This document shows positions 29,701 to 40,425 of a stretch of DNA of 64,000 nucleotides, piece by piece. This stretch comes from Moringa oleifera (Eukaryota; Streptophyta; Magnoliopsida; Brassicales; Moringaceae): assembly GCA_021397835.1 (NCBI GenBank), contig JAJFZO010000065.1, positions 1,178,001 through 1,242,000 on the forward strand, in the 5' to 3' direction. The notes below the pieces were generated by a model that searched no databases, was not told where the DNA came from, and worked only from the letters and a program-made list of their open reading frames with translations. The first letter of the stretch is position 1; each line of letters opens with the position of its first letter. The position numbers and the translations under genes were made by a program.

Positions 29701-32700
29701 CCCAAAGGTCTCCACCTCCCAATCTTGTGCCAACCTTTTGAAGTGCAGCTCCCAAGTAACCTCTCCCTTTGCCCATCTCATATGATCTCCAACCCACACC
29801 ATCTTATTTCTAGCCAAACTATATAGTCCCGAAAAAGCTGCAGCCAAAGATGTGTCACCACACCAGGCGTCATGCTAGAATCTGATTGTCCATCCTCGAC
29901 CCACCTTAAACCCCACCCATAGCACAAACTCCAACCAACCTTTCCAAATGACTTTCCAAAGCCCCTTATCATATGGTTCCCGGCCTTCTAATGGTGTGTA
30001 CGTGTAAAAAACATTAAAATCAATGTAGTGCGTGAGGTTACTTAGATCAAATAAGCATGCTAGGTGGTGACTGCTTGTTTTCCAATCCTTATGCCTCATT
30101 CCTTACCAGAGCCATCGTAATATGTGTGATTAACTGCTGAAATCAGGAACTTATGAACCATATGATCTGCCCTTATACATGTGCAGGTTAACTTTTTGAG
30201 CCAAATTCGTTTAAGTCAGAAAGGAGATGGGCCGAAGGTTGCAAAACGTCTGATAGATGTATATTTCGCTCTGTTTAAGGTATCAATTTACTCCCATTTC
30301 TACTTACTACCAGTTAGTATGCATAAGTAACTTTTTGGCTTCTTCAATTAAATTTTACCCCGTTATGAAATTTCATCCAAACATACCATTTCTTTCTCAA
30401 TTATATTTTTTCTCTGTTAGTTTTTTGGTGCCCTATGCTCACCCCCTACATATGGTGTCATTGTTAAAACGATTGGACTAATGTCTGACTTGATGAGATT
30501 GTTGGAGAGACAGAAGTTTACATTTCTGCTTGCAGGTACTGACAGAGGCAGGTGGCTGCCAGCAGGTGGATAAGGGCAACAAAGTGGGTGATAAAAAAAC
30601 TTCTAATTCTTCTAAGGAGAGCAGACCAAAAAGTCTTTTGGAATCTCATGTTGAGATGGATTCAAGACTTTTATCAGCTCTCCTTACGGTCAGTAAAGAC
30701 TTCTTTTCCTCTCTATTTGAATGTTACCACATGCAGGATGTTTGGGACTTCCTAATATTTAACTTCTGTAGTAACTTGCCTTGTAGTTTTACAATTTTGG
30801 CTTTTGAAGCTCCCTCCTCTATATTTGAAGACTAGTGGTTACAAACTTTGTACTTTTGGTTATCAGGGAATTATTTTGTAAATATAGGGGAATTAGAAGA
30901 TTTTGTAGAGTTCCTATCATCTAATTTTAATATTGTAGTAGGGTTACACACCCTTACCCCCTTGTTGTATTTTTATCAAGAAAAAAAAAAAAAACAGAGA
31001 AAATTTTGCAAGTCATTATGTTTTGTTTTCTTTCTGCCAGGGAGTTAATAGAGCATTTCCTTATGTATCAAGCTCTGAGGCTGATGATATAATTGAGGTG
31101 CAGACACCAGTTCTCTTCCAACTGGTAATCTCCACTGCCTGATGCAGTTTTTCTTTTTCTTGTAATGATGCAGTAAAAGAAATATTGATAAAACTGTTTT
31201 CATGGTGCCTCAATGTCTGCCCTTGTGCAGGTTCATTCGAAGAATTTTAATGTAGCAGTTCAAGCATTAATGCTTCTTCATAAAATCTCGTCCAAGAATC
31301 AGATTGTCAGCGATAGGTTTTACCGTGCATTGTACTCAAAACTCCTACTTCCTTCTGCAATGAACTCTTCCAAGGCAAGTAAAGTTAGATTTCTATATGC
31401 TATCCATTGTATATAATGCATGTTCACGTCTGGTATTGCATAAAAATATGAACGTTGGGTTTATACTATTATGCAATGTGGTTTTCACTTTTAGATTTAT
31501 TGAAGTTATATCTGTGTTTTCATGGTCTGAAGCTTCCTCCCTTTATGATATTCAAATTAAACTTTCCTGAGGATTTTTTTTTAATAGTGGAACTGAAATT
31601 GTGTAAATTTGGAAAGAGTATTGGTGATCATATGTTCACTACTGGACTAGTGTGTCATTAAGCCCTCAAGTCAACTCCGTTGACTGTTAAGCTGGAGACA
31701 GTTATATCAGGAAAATCATTCTAAGACCTAATCCTCTATTGTCATGCTTGCTTATTTTGATATTCCCAGGGCAACTGACTGCTTCGGTAGTTTGGTTTTA
31801 ATGTTAGATTATCTTCTGTTTTTCTTACTTCCGTTTATGTTCCTCTACTCAGACTGATAGAAGAGAGAACCTCAAAAAATCATTCTGGCTCTGTAAGAAC
31901 ACGATTTTGAGGATATGAGGGTAACATAACCACAATTATTTGTAATTTCTCATCTTGTGGAGACAAAGAGAAATGAGAAACTACACTGTTCAGGAGTTCT
32001 TTGAAACCTTGGCCATATGCTCCTTTTCTTCATGTCCTTTGATAATGTGGCCTGTGTTTCTTAATTACAGATACTGATAATCTGATAATATGCCAATCAC
32101 CTTCTATTTTTGAGGAGGGTAAGCTTAACAAACTTCTATTGTCTTATTTATGCACTGCTTTTCAGGCAGAAATGTTTATTGGACTTCTTCTTAGAGCTAT
32201 GAAAAGTGATGTAAATCTGAAGCGTGCGTCTGCCTTTTCCAAGCGTCTACTGCAGGTGGGTATTGCTATATGAGTTCGTTTTTCTGCTAGTAATTTATTT
32301 TCTAATGTTTGTGAAATGGTGCTATAAATGCTTCGAACAGGTTGCACTTCAGCAGCCACCTCAGTATGCCTGTGGTTGTTTATTCCTTCTCTCTGAAGTT
32401 CTTAAAGCAAGGCCACCTTTGTGGTAAGGCTGTTCCTTTTCATATCAACTATATATTCAAGCTGTGTACTATATGATGTCCATTACACTCTCCTTATGCA
32501 GGAACCTGGTGCTCCAGAACGAGTCTGTTGATGAGGATTTTGAGCATTTTGAAGATGTCATAGAGGAAAATGATGGTGAACCTAGCGCAAGTGCAGAGAA
32601 AGAAGCAGACGATGCCAAAGTTGCTCATGGTGGTGAAGTTGCTGACTCAGACACTGATTCTTCAGAAGATAAAGAAAACTTGCCTGCCTCTGATTCTGAT

Positions 32701-34021
32701 GATGAAGATGGTACTTCAGATGATGGAGAGGAACTTCTTATGAAAGATAACTTAGAAGATCTTCAGCAACTTAAACAAGTATCTGATCATAATGGGCACA
32801 ATCCACAAGTGTCCTCTGCAAAGACTTTCCTGCCAGGTGGATACGACCCACGGCACAGGGAACCTTCTTACTGGTAATCATCCTCTCAGTAATGTTAGCT
32901 TTAGGCATCTCAAGTAGTTGGCTATAAGATTAATGAAAAGTATCACGATGATAAAACTGCACTACCTGTTTTTTCTTAACATTTTCCTCAATTTAATGTG
33001 ATAGTTATTTGTTGTCTTGTCCTTCTGTGTTTGAATGAATTAACAGCAATGCAGACCGTGCAAGCTGGTGGGAGTTGATGGTACTTGCTTCACATGTGCA
33101 CCCATCAGTTGCCACCATGGCTGGAACTCTTCTTTCAGGGACCAATATCATTTACAATGGTAACCCATTAAATGATCTGTCACTCACTGCTTTCCTAGAC
33201 AAGTTCATGGAAAAGAAACCAAAGGCAAGCACATGGCATGGTGGCTCCCAAATCGAACCTGCTAAAAAGGTTAGTTTTCCATTTTTGTTGCCCTTATTTC
33301 TCTCACACCTTCATTGTTAGCTGTTCTGGATCAACAAATTCCTCAAATATCTTGCTAAATTGCTTTTCTATGTCCTCAGCTTGACATGTCCAACCAATTG
33401 ATTGGGCAAGAGATTCTCTCCTTGGCTGAAGCAGACGTGCCTCCAGAGGATCTTGTCTTCCATAAGTTCTATGTGAATAAAATGAATTCATCGAAGAAAT
33501 CAAAAAAGAAGAAAAAGAAGAAGTTAACAGAGGATGAGGCTGCTGAAGAGCTGTTTGGAGTGGATGGTGGTGATGATGTAGATGGTGGTGATGAGAGTGA
33601 TAATGAAGAGATCGAGAAGATGTTGGATTCTGCTGATCCTTCCCTGGAGGCAGAACGTGACTACGATTACGACGATCTGGACCAAGTTGCCAATGAAGAA
33701 GATGACGATTTGGTTGGTAATGTCAGTGATGGAGAGATTGACATCGCCTCAGATTATGCTGAAGGAGAAGACTTTGATGCTGCCATCAATGATGACAACA
33801 CTGACGACGATGACATGGATCCTGTGGATGTGAATGATGTTAGTGATGATGAGGATGAGTCCAATAAAAGAAAAAGAAAACGGAAGAAGACAGGAGCATC
33901 CCCCTTTGCAAGTCTTGAAGATTATGAGCAATTGATAAATGAAGACAGTTCAAGGAAAGAGTCAACAGGAAAGGGAAAGCCTGGGACTCTAAAGAAGAAG
34001 AAGAATAGATCATCCGAGTGA
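23320..34021 (+). CDS. SWA2: NOC1/CEBPZ-type CBF-domain ribosome-biogenesis protein (SLOW WALKER 2 type)
   Basis: Nucleolar factor of the Noc1/Mak21 family for 60S subunit assembly and export; the Arabidopsis homologue is needed for gametophyte cell cycles. Exons: 23320-24091, 24939-25011, 25124-25243, 26396-26471, 27058-27126, 27302-27382, 28537-28608, 30187-30279, 30536-30688, 31041-31124, 31231-31374, 32166-32255, 32341-32423, 32502-32873, 33047-33269, 33380-34021; 3147 nt, 1048 aa, the family length. Seen: Lys-rich N-terminus, HEAT-like middle, CBF/Mak21 segments (FIGLLLRAMKSD, ALQQPPQYACGCLFLLSEVL, PSYCNADRASWWELMVLASH), then acidic blocks and a Lys tract after residue 870 (probable nucleolar signal). 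Intron 11 starts with GC (see findings). An in-frame ATG at 23236 would add 28 residues; I chose 23320 because MSNSKPPKP begins the conserved part and a splice-acceptor-like TTTGCAG precedes it. Introns 3, 7 and 9 contain LINE fragments. Confidence 0.95.
25800..26133 (+). mobile_element. 3' fragment of a LINE in NOC1 intron 3
   Basis: The plus strand at 25897-25938 reads CERNRRTFDNLEAP and continues in frame to about 26040 as ...LWDLGYYFVNQEDVIDFIEL. This is the same C-terminal LINE signature seen at 8369-8420 and in intron 7. An A-rich end at about 26120-26132 may be the decayed tail. The left boundary is a guess. Confidence 0.6.
26739..26778. repeat. (TC)20 microsatellite in NOC1 intron 4
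   Basis: Twenty uninterrupted TC units. They generate spurious Arg-Glu repeat frames on the minus strand (26585-26954). Confidence 0.97.
28969..30110 (-). mobile_element. 5'-truncated LINE remnant in NOC1 intron 7
   Basis: About 1.1 kb on the minus strand encodes the C-terminal end of a plant LINE reverse-transcriptase protein, broken by stops and frameshifts. Seen: AAFSGLYSLARNKMVWVGDH and WELHFKRLAQDWEVETFGQF (29847-29620), then FPRKLILKVKVCPKVAFFTW, the core of the zf-RVT domain (about 29550-29490), a stop, FTIDNRKKRG, and FEELETPLEY near the 3' end. A T14 run at 28969-28982 on the plus strand marks the 3' poly(A) tail. The reverse-transcriptase catalytic core and endonuclease are missing. 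The element cannot move. Confidence 0.82.
30835..30985 (+). mobile_element. Possible LINE 3' tail in NOC1 intron 9
   Basis: The sequence around TTATTTTGTAAATATAGG, with a downstream AGAGTTCCTATC and an A14 run at about 30980-30993, resembles the 3' end of the intron 3 LINE fragment (TTATTTTGTAAATCAGG, AGAGTTACTAACC). No translated signature remains. Confidence 0.4.
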
Positions 34022-34750
34022 GTATTAATGAGCTGGCTGTGTCCCTGAAACAGGGGAGATTTCTTATACCGCATTCCAGATTTAGTCAACTTCCAATTTT
34101 GTTTCATTCATCAATCAAAAGCTTGTAGATACGTTTTGTTATGTTATATTACTAAATATCAACTATAGCATTCTTGTTTTAATGTCTGATGTTTGCAATG
34201 TGTTTCCTATTTGATGTCTATGTATCAGATGCTCGCCCAAGCAGTCTGTCATTTTTCTAGTAACCAAATGATGTTGGGCTCACCTGTTAGAATTAATACC
34301 CATCTGTCAAGTTTCCCACTTCCAAAGAAGTTCCTAGCACTTGTAGCACTTGCAGCCATATCTTTACAGTCTCAACAAGCTAGTCAAGTGGATACACATC
34401 AACCTGCAAATGAATCATTAGATGACATGCTTTTCTGGCGCTGGATTCTACCTGTCCACAGTAACTTAAACGGAAGATGATCCAAAAGGGTTATGAAGCA
34501 GAAGGGAGAATTCTGGGAATTACATTACACCTGGGAACACAAGTTGAGATTCTGAGAATTTACACTACACTACACAACCGAATGACCAATGGGAGTACAT
34601 TAATTTCTTCAATAATCCAAACATGAGTTATTAAAAGCCTAGTAGGCAAGAACTCTCCCTAATCTAATTGAACTACACAATTCAAGTCGAGTTCAAGTAA
34701 CATATCTGAGCCAACTTGCTCTCTGCAAAATTTCTCCCACAGGTTTTCCT
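34022..34750. other. Spacer between convergent NOC1 and sHSP genes
   Basis: It should hold the 3' untranslated regions of both genes. The plus-strand frame at 34193-34480 has no recognisable domain, and I do not call it a gene. Confidence 0.5.
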
Positions 34751-35544
34751 TCAAGAAACAGTAATTTCAACAGTCTTAGGCTTTGGTGGTGGAGGAAGCT
34801 TCTCCACAACCACAGTTAAGACCCCATTCTCACATTTGGCCGTCACTGCAGAAGCATTAGCATTTTCAGGCAATCTGAACTTCCTCATCATCTTCTGGAC
34901 TGCCCTCCTCTCCAGCCTGATGTACTTGCAGCCTTCCTCCTCACCTTCCTCGCGCTTCCTTTTTCCACCACTCTTGATCACTAGTGTGTTCTTATCCTCG
35001 ATTGTAACCTGTAGTACATTCAATAAACGATAGAAACAGAGGTTAGCAACACCAGCTGCATCTAACAAGACAATATTAGGCCACATGCTCTCAAAAACAT
35101 GTTTACTCTCACTGGTCCTAAACATGTATCTCCATGAGAACAGAACAAGCAGCTTACACAGATCCAATTACCACTAAAAACCACAACTAGGAAACCTTTT
35201 AACACTTCCTTATGTCCTTCAGCACTACTGATACAACAGCTTCTGTTAATACCTTTGATTTGCTATCTTTACTTCTATTTCCAGGTCCCAGAAGAATGCA
35301 TTTTAATCATCTATACAGTCATAACTTCCAACATGAATGGGAAATGAGATCAGACCTGAATATCTGACTTGGAGAGACCAGGGACATCCACGTAGAAAAT
35401 GTAGTCATTGGGAGTATCCAAAATATCGACAGGAATGCTACTTACGCCCTTGTTCTCATTCGTCTCCACAGCACCTAAAGGGAACATGAATTTCTCAATG
35501 GTCTCAGGCAAACTGAACAATTGGTTCAGTGCAGCAGCACTCAT
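34751..35544 (-). CDS. Class III small heat shock protein (HSP20, 17-kDa type)
   Basis: ATP-independent chaperone that holds unfolding proteins; class III members are known to act in nucleus and cytosol. Coding exons on the minus strand: 35544-35356 and 35008-34751; 447 nt, 148 aa. The N-terminus [20 protein letters not shown] is the class III signature. The alpha-crystallin domain spans about residues 38-135, with [20 protein letters not shown], the intron at IQ/VT, the KYIRLERR block, KFRLPENA and [20 protein letters not shown]. The intron position inside the domain is typical of class III; class I and II genes usually lack introns. A likely leader intron and a heat shock element lie upstream. 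Confidence 0.95.
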
Positions 35545-35578
35545 TGTGGATTTTTTTTTTTTAATTATTTCAAAATCT

Positions 35579-36087
35579 CTGCAAAAGAAGACCAATAAAT
35601 TATGTCCACATGTTAGCATCCACGCACTTAATGATCAAGATGAGCCAGTTGGTACTTCCATTGAGCAGCCAAAACATATACATAAATAAACTAATCTCAA
35701 ATGCTAAATTGTAGCCTAAGCCACTAATAATTAAGAAAGTTTGAGAAACCCAGCAGGAAACAGAGTTATGGACCTAGCTTCAACGCGTCTACCGGAAAGA
35801 AAAGCAGACCCGGCAACCATCATGACTTTAAACAATAGAAAACCCGACATTGTTACGGTAAATAAGCCAGAGAATTAAGGAAAATGCTCGTAAAGCAGGA
35901 TCCTTCTTCATTTCCTCCTTACTACCTCGTTACCAAGTACAGTACAACTTTACCAACCTATCATTTTCATGCATTTATTCGCACTCTAAAGCACGATATT
36001 AATAGAACACAACAACCCAAACCCACTTTATTTGTTGAAAAAATTGCAGAATATGACGGGAAAAGACTAAACCGTTCTAGCTCTTAC
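35579..36087 (-). other. Probable 5' leader intron of the sHSP gene
   Basis: On the minus strand a near-consensus donor AAG|GTAAGAG has its GT at 36087-36086, and an acceptor TTTTGCAG ends at 35579, 34 bases before the ATG. No coding sequence lies between. This is inferred from splice signals only. Confidence 0.45.
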
Positions 36088-36247
36088 CTTAATTGCTCGG
36101 CTGTGTTAAATATTCGGGAAAAAGCTAAGGGAAACTTGAGAAAGAAGAATAAGAGAGGACTCTGAGAGCAAAGAGCAGATGCTTCTTATCTCTTTGGTCA
36201 CCGCGAGTATTCTTGGGATGACAAACACCTATAAAAACAGGGCAAGA

Positions 36248-36260
36248 GAAAGTTCGAGAG
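36248..36260 (-). promoter_or_regulatory. Heat shock element upstream of the sHSP gene
   Basis: GAA-AG-TTC-GA-GAG gives three alternating 5-bp units, the third being GAG instead of GAA. It lies just upstream (in minus orientation) of a weak TATA-like TTTATA at about 36233-36238. This is what HSF binding would need. Confidence 0.5.
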
Positions 36261-36299
36261 GGATTCAGTGAAGGGTCTGGAAACGTCTTGTTGGAGGGT

Positions 36300-38236
36300 T
36301 CGTGATCCTGCAGGTGTCCATCATGGTACGTTTATGAACCACTAATTCTTCTTGCCGTGACGTGCTTCAATCATAGAAGTCCACGTAGGCATGACGTTCC
36401 GTAGATGGAAAGATGCATGTTCATGGCTGGCAGGAGATTCAACGACCGCGCTGCCGGGTTTGTGAATAACCAAGCACTCATTTTATCATTTTCGTTTCTC
36501 GGAAAAGAAAATTTCGAAAACCAACCTGGTTACATTTATCTCGATTGAATTGAGGATAAAGAGAATTAGAGTAGCAGTGTAGTTAGTTTTGATTTTTAAT
36601 TTCTTGTTGTTTTCTTTAGGTCAATTTAAGTGCTGACCAATATTGTGGATAATCATACTCAAGGTCCCTGACGGTCATCACTGATCATACACTCATTTCA
36701 TGGGCTTCCTAAACACTTTCCCTGTTTTGAAAAGAAAAATCCACCCAATAAACGTGATGGGTTTATTGTTGCCGATTACGGGTTCTCTACCTTGTTTGGG
36801 TGCCAAGAAAAAGATGGAAGCGAACAGCAAGAACTTGTCTTCTGGTTGATCACAGAATGGACAGGTAAAGCATTCTTCTTCTTGTGTAGGAGGTTTTACC
36901 ATCTAGGTTTGCTTAATAGTGTGAAGCTTTCGAGTTTTGGAGACAATCAATTTACTGATTTGTTGATTTCTCATAAACTTTCTCCTGCTTTTCCATGCGA
37001 TTTGTTGGGTTTTTGTTGCTTCAGACTGAGAGAGACTATCTAGCATTTTAGAGGAAGAAGATGGCTTTACTGAAAACAACTCCTCTTAATGTTATGTTCC
37101 ATGATGCCAAAGAACCATTAGATCCTATGTAATTGCAGTTTTATATTCTGTTTTGATCTCAAGGGGCACGTTCCTCTAACTATTTCTATATCCTTTAATA
37201 TTTTTAGCAATTCTGTCAATCTTAAGTTTTTTTCGGTCAGCGGGGAAAAAATTGTTCCTCTGATGAATTATTTTTATATATTGAATAAGATAAGAGTAAA
37301 ATTCAAGTATACTAAGACATTTTTTTAGGTTAAAGTGTGGAATAATGTGTTTTTCTTGAAATCCTTAATGCTAGAAAGGAAATTTTTTGCTGCAAAATCT
37401 GCAATCCCTTGCAAACCTCCTCTAGGCCCTGGAAATTGTAGCTGTTTTTTTTTCCCCCTTACTTTGAACAAAATGTCTTTGTTTTTGGGTCTTTCTCATT
37501 TGCATTCCTGTTACAAATGGTATGTAGATGATATTGATTTGAGGTTTGATGCTGTGGACTCATCAATCTGCCTTCTTGTTATGTTTCCTGTATCTTTTTG
37601 CGAGAATGATTTGTGTTGTCTTTCAACTTTCATATGAGTGTTTGATAAGATTTTGTTACGCAATCTCAGCAAGCAGCCAAGCAGGGCTTTGTCATATGTT
37701 TTGTCTTCTGTTTCATCCTAAAAGAGATGTTGCTCAGAGAGGTGCCTTCCCAGAACGTGGATTCGGGTATGCAATTCTTATGGATTTTTTCTTTCAGTAA
37801 ATACTGGCTGCACTTGGTCCTGAAGGTGTTGGCAAAGATTACAATTTTGAACTTTGATTGGGTAGCTAAGATGAAGGTCTTAAGAGTTACTTGGATGCTT
37901 TGGTGCTTAGATTCTGCAAGTTGGGAGCACCATCTGACAAAACCTTAAAACTTCGAGTAATCTTTCTTGATACACATAAGCTACTCTACTCAAACAATGG
38001 GTATTGTTGGTGTTAAAGGGGTCTACACTGTGTCTGCCTTCAATTTGTGAAAAGAGGCCAAAGTTATCATGGGTTGCCTCAAAAAGTCCTTGCTGCTTAG
38101 ATTAATACGTATTCTCCTAGTATTAAATTGGAATCTGAAGATGGGAGTCATTGTTAAGGTGCAAGGACAAACAATTTAACAATGTCGAAGATAATCTAGA
38201 CGAATTCTACGTTTGATGACCAGATAATTCAGAAGT
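36300..38236. other. Gene-poor stretch left of the LTR element, possible degraded coding sequence
   Basis: No intact gene is found. Between about 37650 and 38230 the plus strand has stretches that look like decayed protein code, such as ALGPEGVGKDYNFEL and LRFCKLGAPSDKTLKLRVIF, split by stops and frame changes. I do not recognise the family. The tract stops at the left LTR. Confidence 0.3.
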
Positions 38237-39004
38237 TACCACACGGTTGAGGTTTATGATTGACTTTCCACCGATTGATGGCATGAGCAATACTCAACTC
38301 GTCCGCTAATTCTCTCCGCACACACATAATATCGAGTATACTCAACAAAAAAATTCACATAAACGCGGCAGGACATCACATTATTATCAACAACTCTGCC
38401 CATAACATAAATAGGCTACAAAACATAGCGGTTGACACCCCCAACTGTCCTATGGTAATGTGGCTTCACAACCGCAAAGTTAGCCATGCATGCAGCCTTG
38501 GCTTCAGCTTTTCACGACAAGTGTCTCACTCTTCATAACTGACATCAACTGTTACCAATCGCTACCAACTGCATGGACTAAGCTATCCAAGAGCACACCA
38601 TGTGCTTCGTGCTCATGCTTGCACGTGCGCACAACGTGGTGCCGATGCAAGCCAATATTCGTTATTTATGAATGTTTTACTTGCCTGCTTGCTAAGTGTC
38701 TTGCACATGTATTGAATCCTCTTGGGCCATCTCTCGTGGCAAACGCATTAAGGACTCGTCAAGCACCCCTTGGCGAGTTGGCTACTCCCTTGAGCAGCTC
38801 TAATGTGTCAGCACTCGTGATGCTACCCATGGCATCACTTGGATTGGGCCTTGATGAGCATCCATGCTATGCCTTCACCGTGCCACCACGCTTATTAATA
38901 TCACCTTACCATCATATGCCCAGCTTTCGGGCTTCCTTAGCTTGGCATGGGGTAAGGTCCACCCATGCGAAGACTTTGCCAACCGACGAATCACGGGGCT
39001 GACA
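38237..39004 (-). repeat. 3' LTR (left copy)
   Basis: It aligns through its length with 40426-41261, sharing for instance ACACACATAATATCGAGTAT and CCTTGGCTTCAGCTTTTCAC. It lacks about 80 bases present near 40550-40635 in the other copy. Confidence 0.85.
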
Positions 39005-39655
39005 AATCACCCCCACTAAGAGAACTAGACATCCTCGTTGAAGCTTTTTGCTCAATTTTGCCTTTAAGTTGCTTCAAGCATTGCAATTGCGTTCCCGTTT
39101 TCTTAGCTATCGAACCTAAGTAACTAATTGTCTTAATGAAACAAGGTGATGCCTTCTCCGTCACCATTAAGCCATCAATGTGAGGCATCAAGAAGACCTT
39201 TGTTGCCTCAAAGAAATCCAATCTCAGAATCAACTCGTAGTCGTCAAGCGATAGGATCATGAGTTTGACATCACCTCGCCAGCTCTCTAATGTCAATGTC
39301 ATTGTGGCCACCCCTCGAACCAACTTAGCTTTCGTGTTCACAGTCTTTATCCGTGTTATGACTAGAGAAGGCTTCAAAACAAGCCTTGTCACCATTCTCT
39401 CTACCACAAAATTGTTTGTAGCAACGTGTCTAACAATGCTAACACTTCAACCTCACCAATCCTCATTGGCACGTGCATCAATCTTGAGTGTACAGTCTTG
39501 GTTGTGATCTTGTTTAGCATTTGGAGGGAATTCACCCTAACGAGTGTTTCCTCTGCATCTTCCTTTTGATTGCCCTCCTCTGCAATCAAAGCATTCAACT
39601 TTTCTCTCTTTGAGTACTCTCGCTCAATGAGGACCACTACACAAAAAACAACCAC
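38991..39655 (-). pseudogene. Retrotransposon aspartic protease remnant
   Basis: Two overlapping minus-strand frames (39655-39401 and 39407-38991) together resemble the plant gypsy retropepsin-like domain. The first ends at ...VLALLDT; the second carries GVATMTLTLESWRGDVK and LDDYELILRLDFFEATK. The reading frame breaks directly after Asp-Thr of the catalytic triad, so the active site is destroyed. The frame ends inside the 3' LTR. Confidence 0.7.
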
Positions 39656-39789
39656 TAAAATTAGTATCTTTCCCTTTAATCCATGAAGGAGAGTTGCTCC
39701 GAGACTTGTCGCAAGAAGTTTTCACTTTTTTCTTGTTGGCCTTGCCATTGGTACCATCTTTTTCAGTATTCTTGTTTTGCTATGTCCAG

Positions 39790-40229
39790 CAATATTGAAC
39801 TGAATTCTTTAACATACTCTCACACAAAACCCATCTTTCAATTCCTTTTTCAACATATCCCACATTTCAATTTTTGGCCTTCCCGCATTGGCATCATCCT
39901 CCATTCGAGCTGGCCACCAGAGCTTTGTATCCCCTTTACAGGTACATGTTGGTGATAGTCACTCGTTCCTCCTTTAGGATGCGTGCGGCTTTGAAATATT
40001 GCTCTATGTCCCATAGAAAATTCTCGAGCTCTTTAGAATTTCGACTGCGATCGAAAGACTTTGGCTTGGAGACTTTTATCTTAGATAAGCTACCTTCCCA
40101 TTGCCATAGGAGGTTCATCACAACCATCTCTAGCAACGCGAGCTTATCACTCAAATTTTTATCTCTTTCTTTTGCCAAGTCTGTCAACGACATGAGATCT
40201 TGCATGACAGACGCGTAGCGGATGCCCAT
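39790..40229 (-). pseudogene. Retrotransposon gag remnant
   Basis: The minus-strand frame 40229-39936 contains KELENFLWDIEQYFKAARI and ERVTITNMYL, typical of the plant gypsy gag domain (retrotrans_gag). A stop follows at 39936-39938. Similarity resumes in another frame to about 39800. No zinc knuckle is seen. Confidence 0.75.
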
Positions 40230-40410
40230 ATCCCTCTGTATTTCAACTGAAGCATTTTAGGCCTCTGTGAGCTACTCGGTATGCTATTCAACTTGAACAG
40301 CAAAACTTGTAGCATCGTCGCTTTGAGAAGCACTTATAAAATCTTCCAAACGAGTAAGCCTTTCTCTTATCTTGTTTATAGCAATCAACAAAAGTTGTCG
40401 ACACAACCTC

Positions 40411-40422
40411 GCTGTTATACCA
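40411..40422 (-). other. Primer-binding site of the LTR element
   Basis: Minus strand TGGTATAACAGC matches the start of the common initiator Met-tRNA primer-binding sequence TGGTATCAGAGC at 10 of 12 positions. Confidence 0.7.
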
Positions 40423-40425
40423 ATT

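Noticed and set aside
34193..34480. 95-codon plus-strand frame after NOC1
   Set aside because: No recognised domain, no splice support, and it lies in the expected 3' untranslated zone.
38490..39002. 170-codon plus-strand frame
   Set aside because: It lies entirely within the left LTR and runs antisense to the element.
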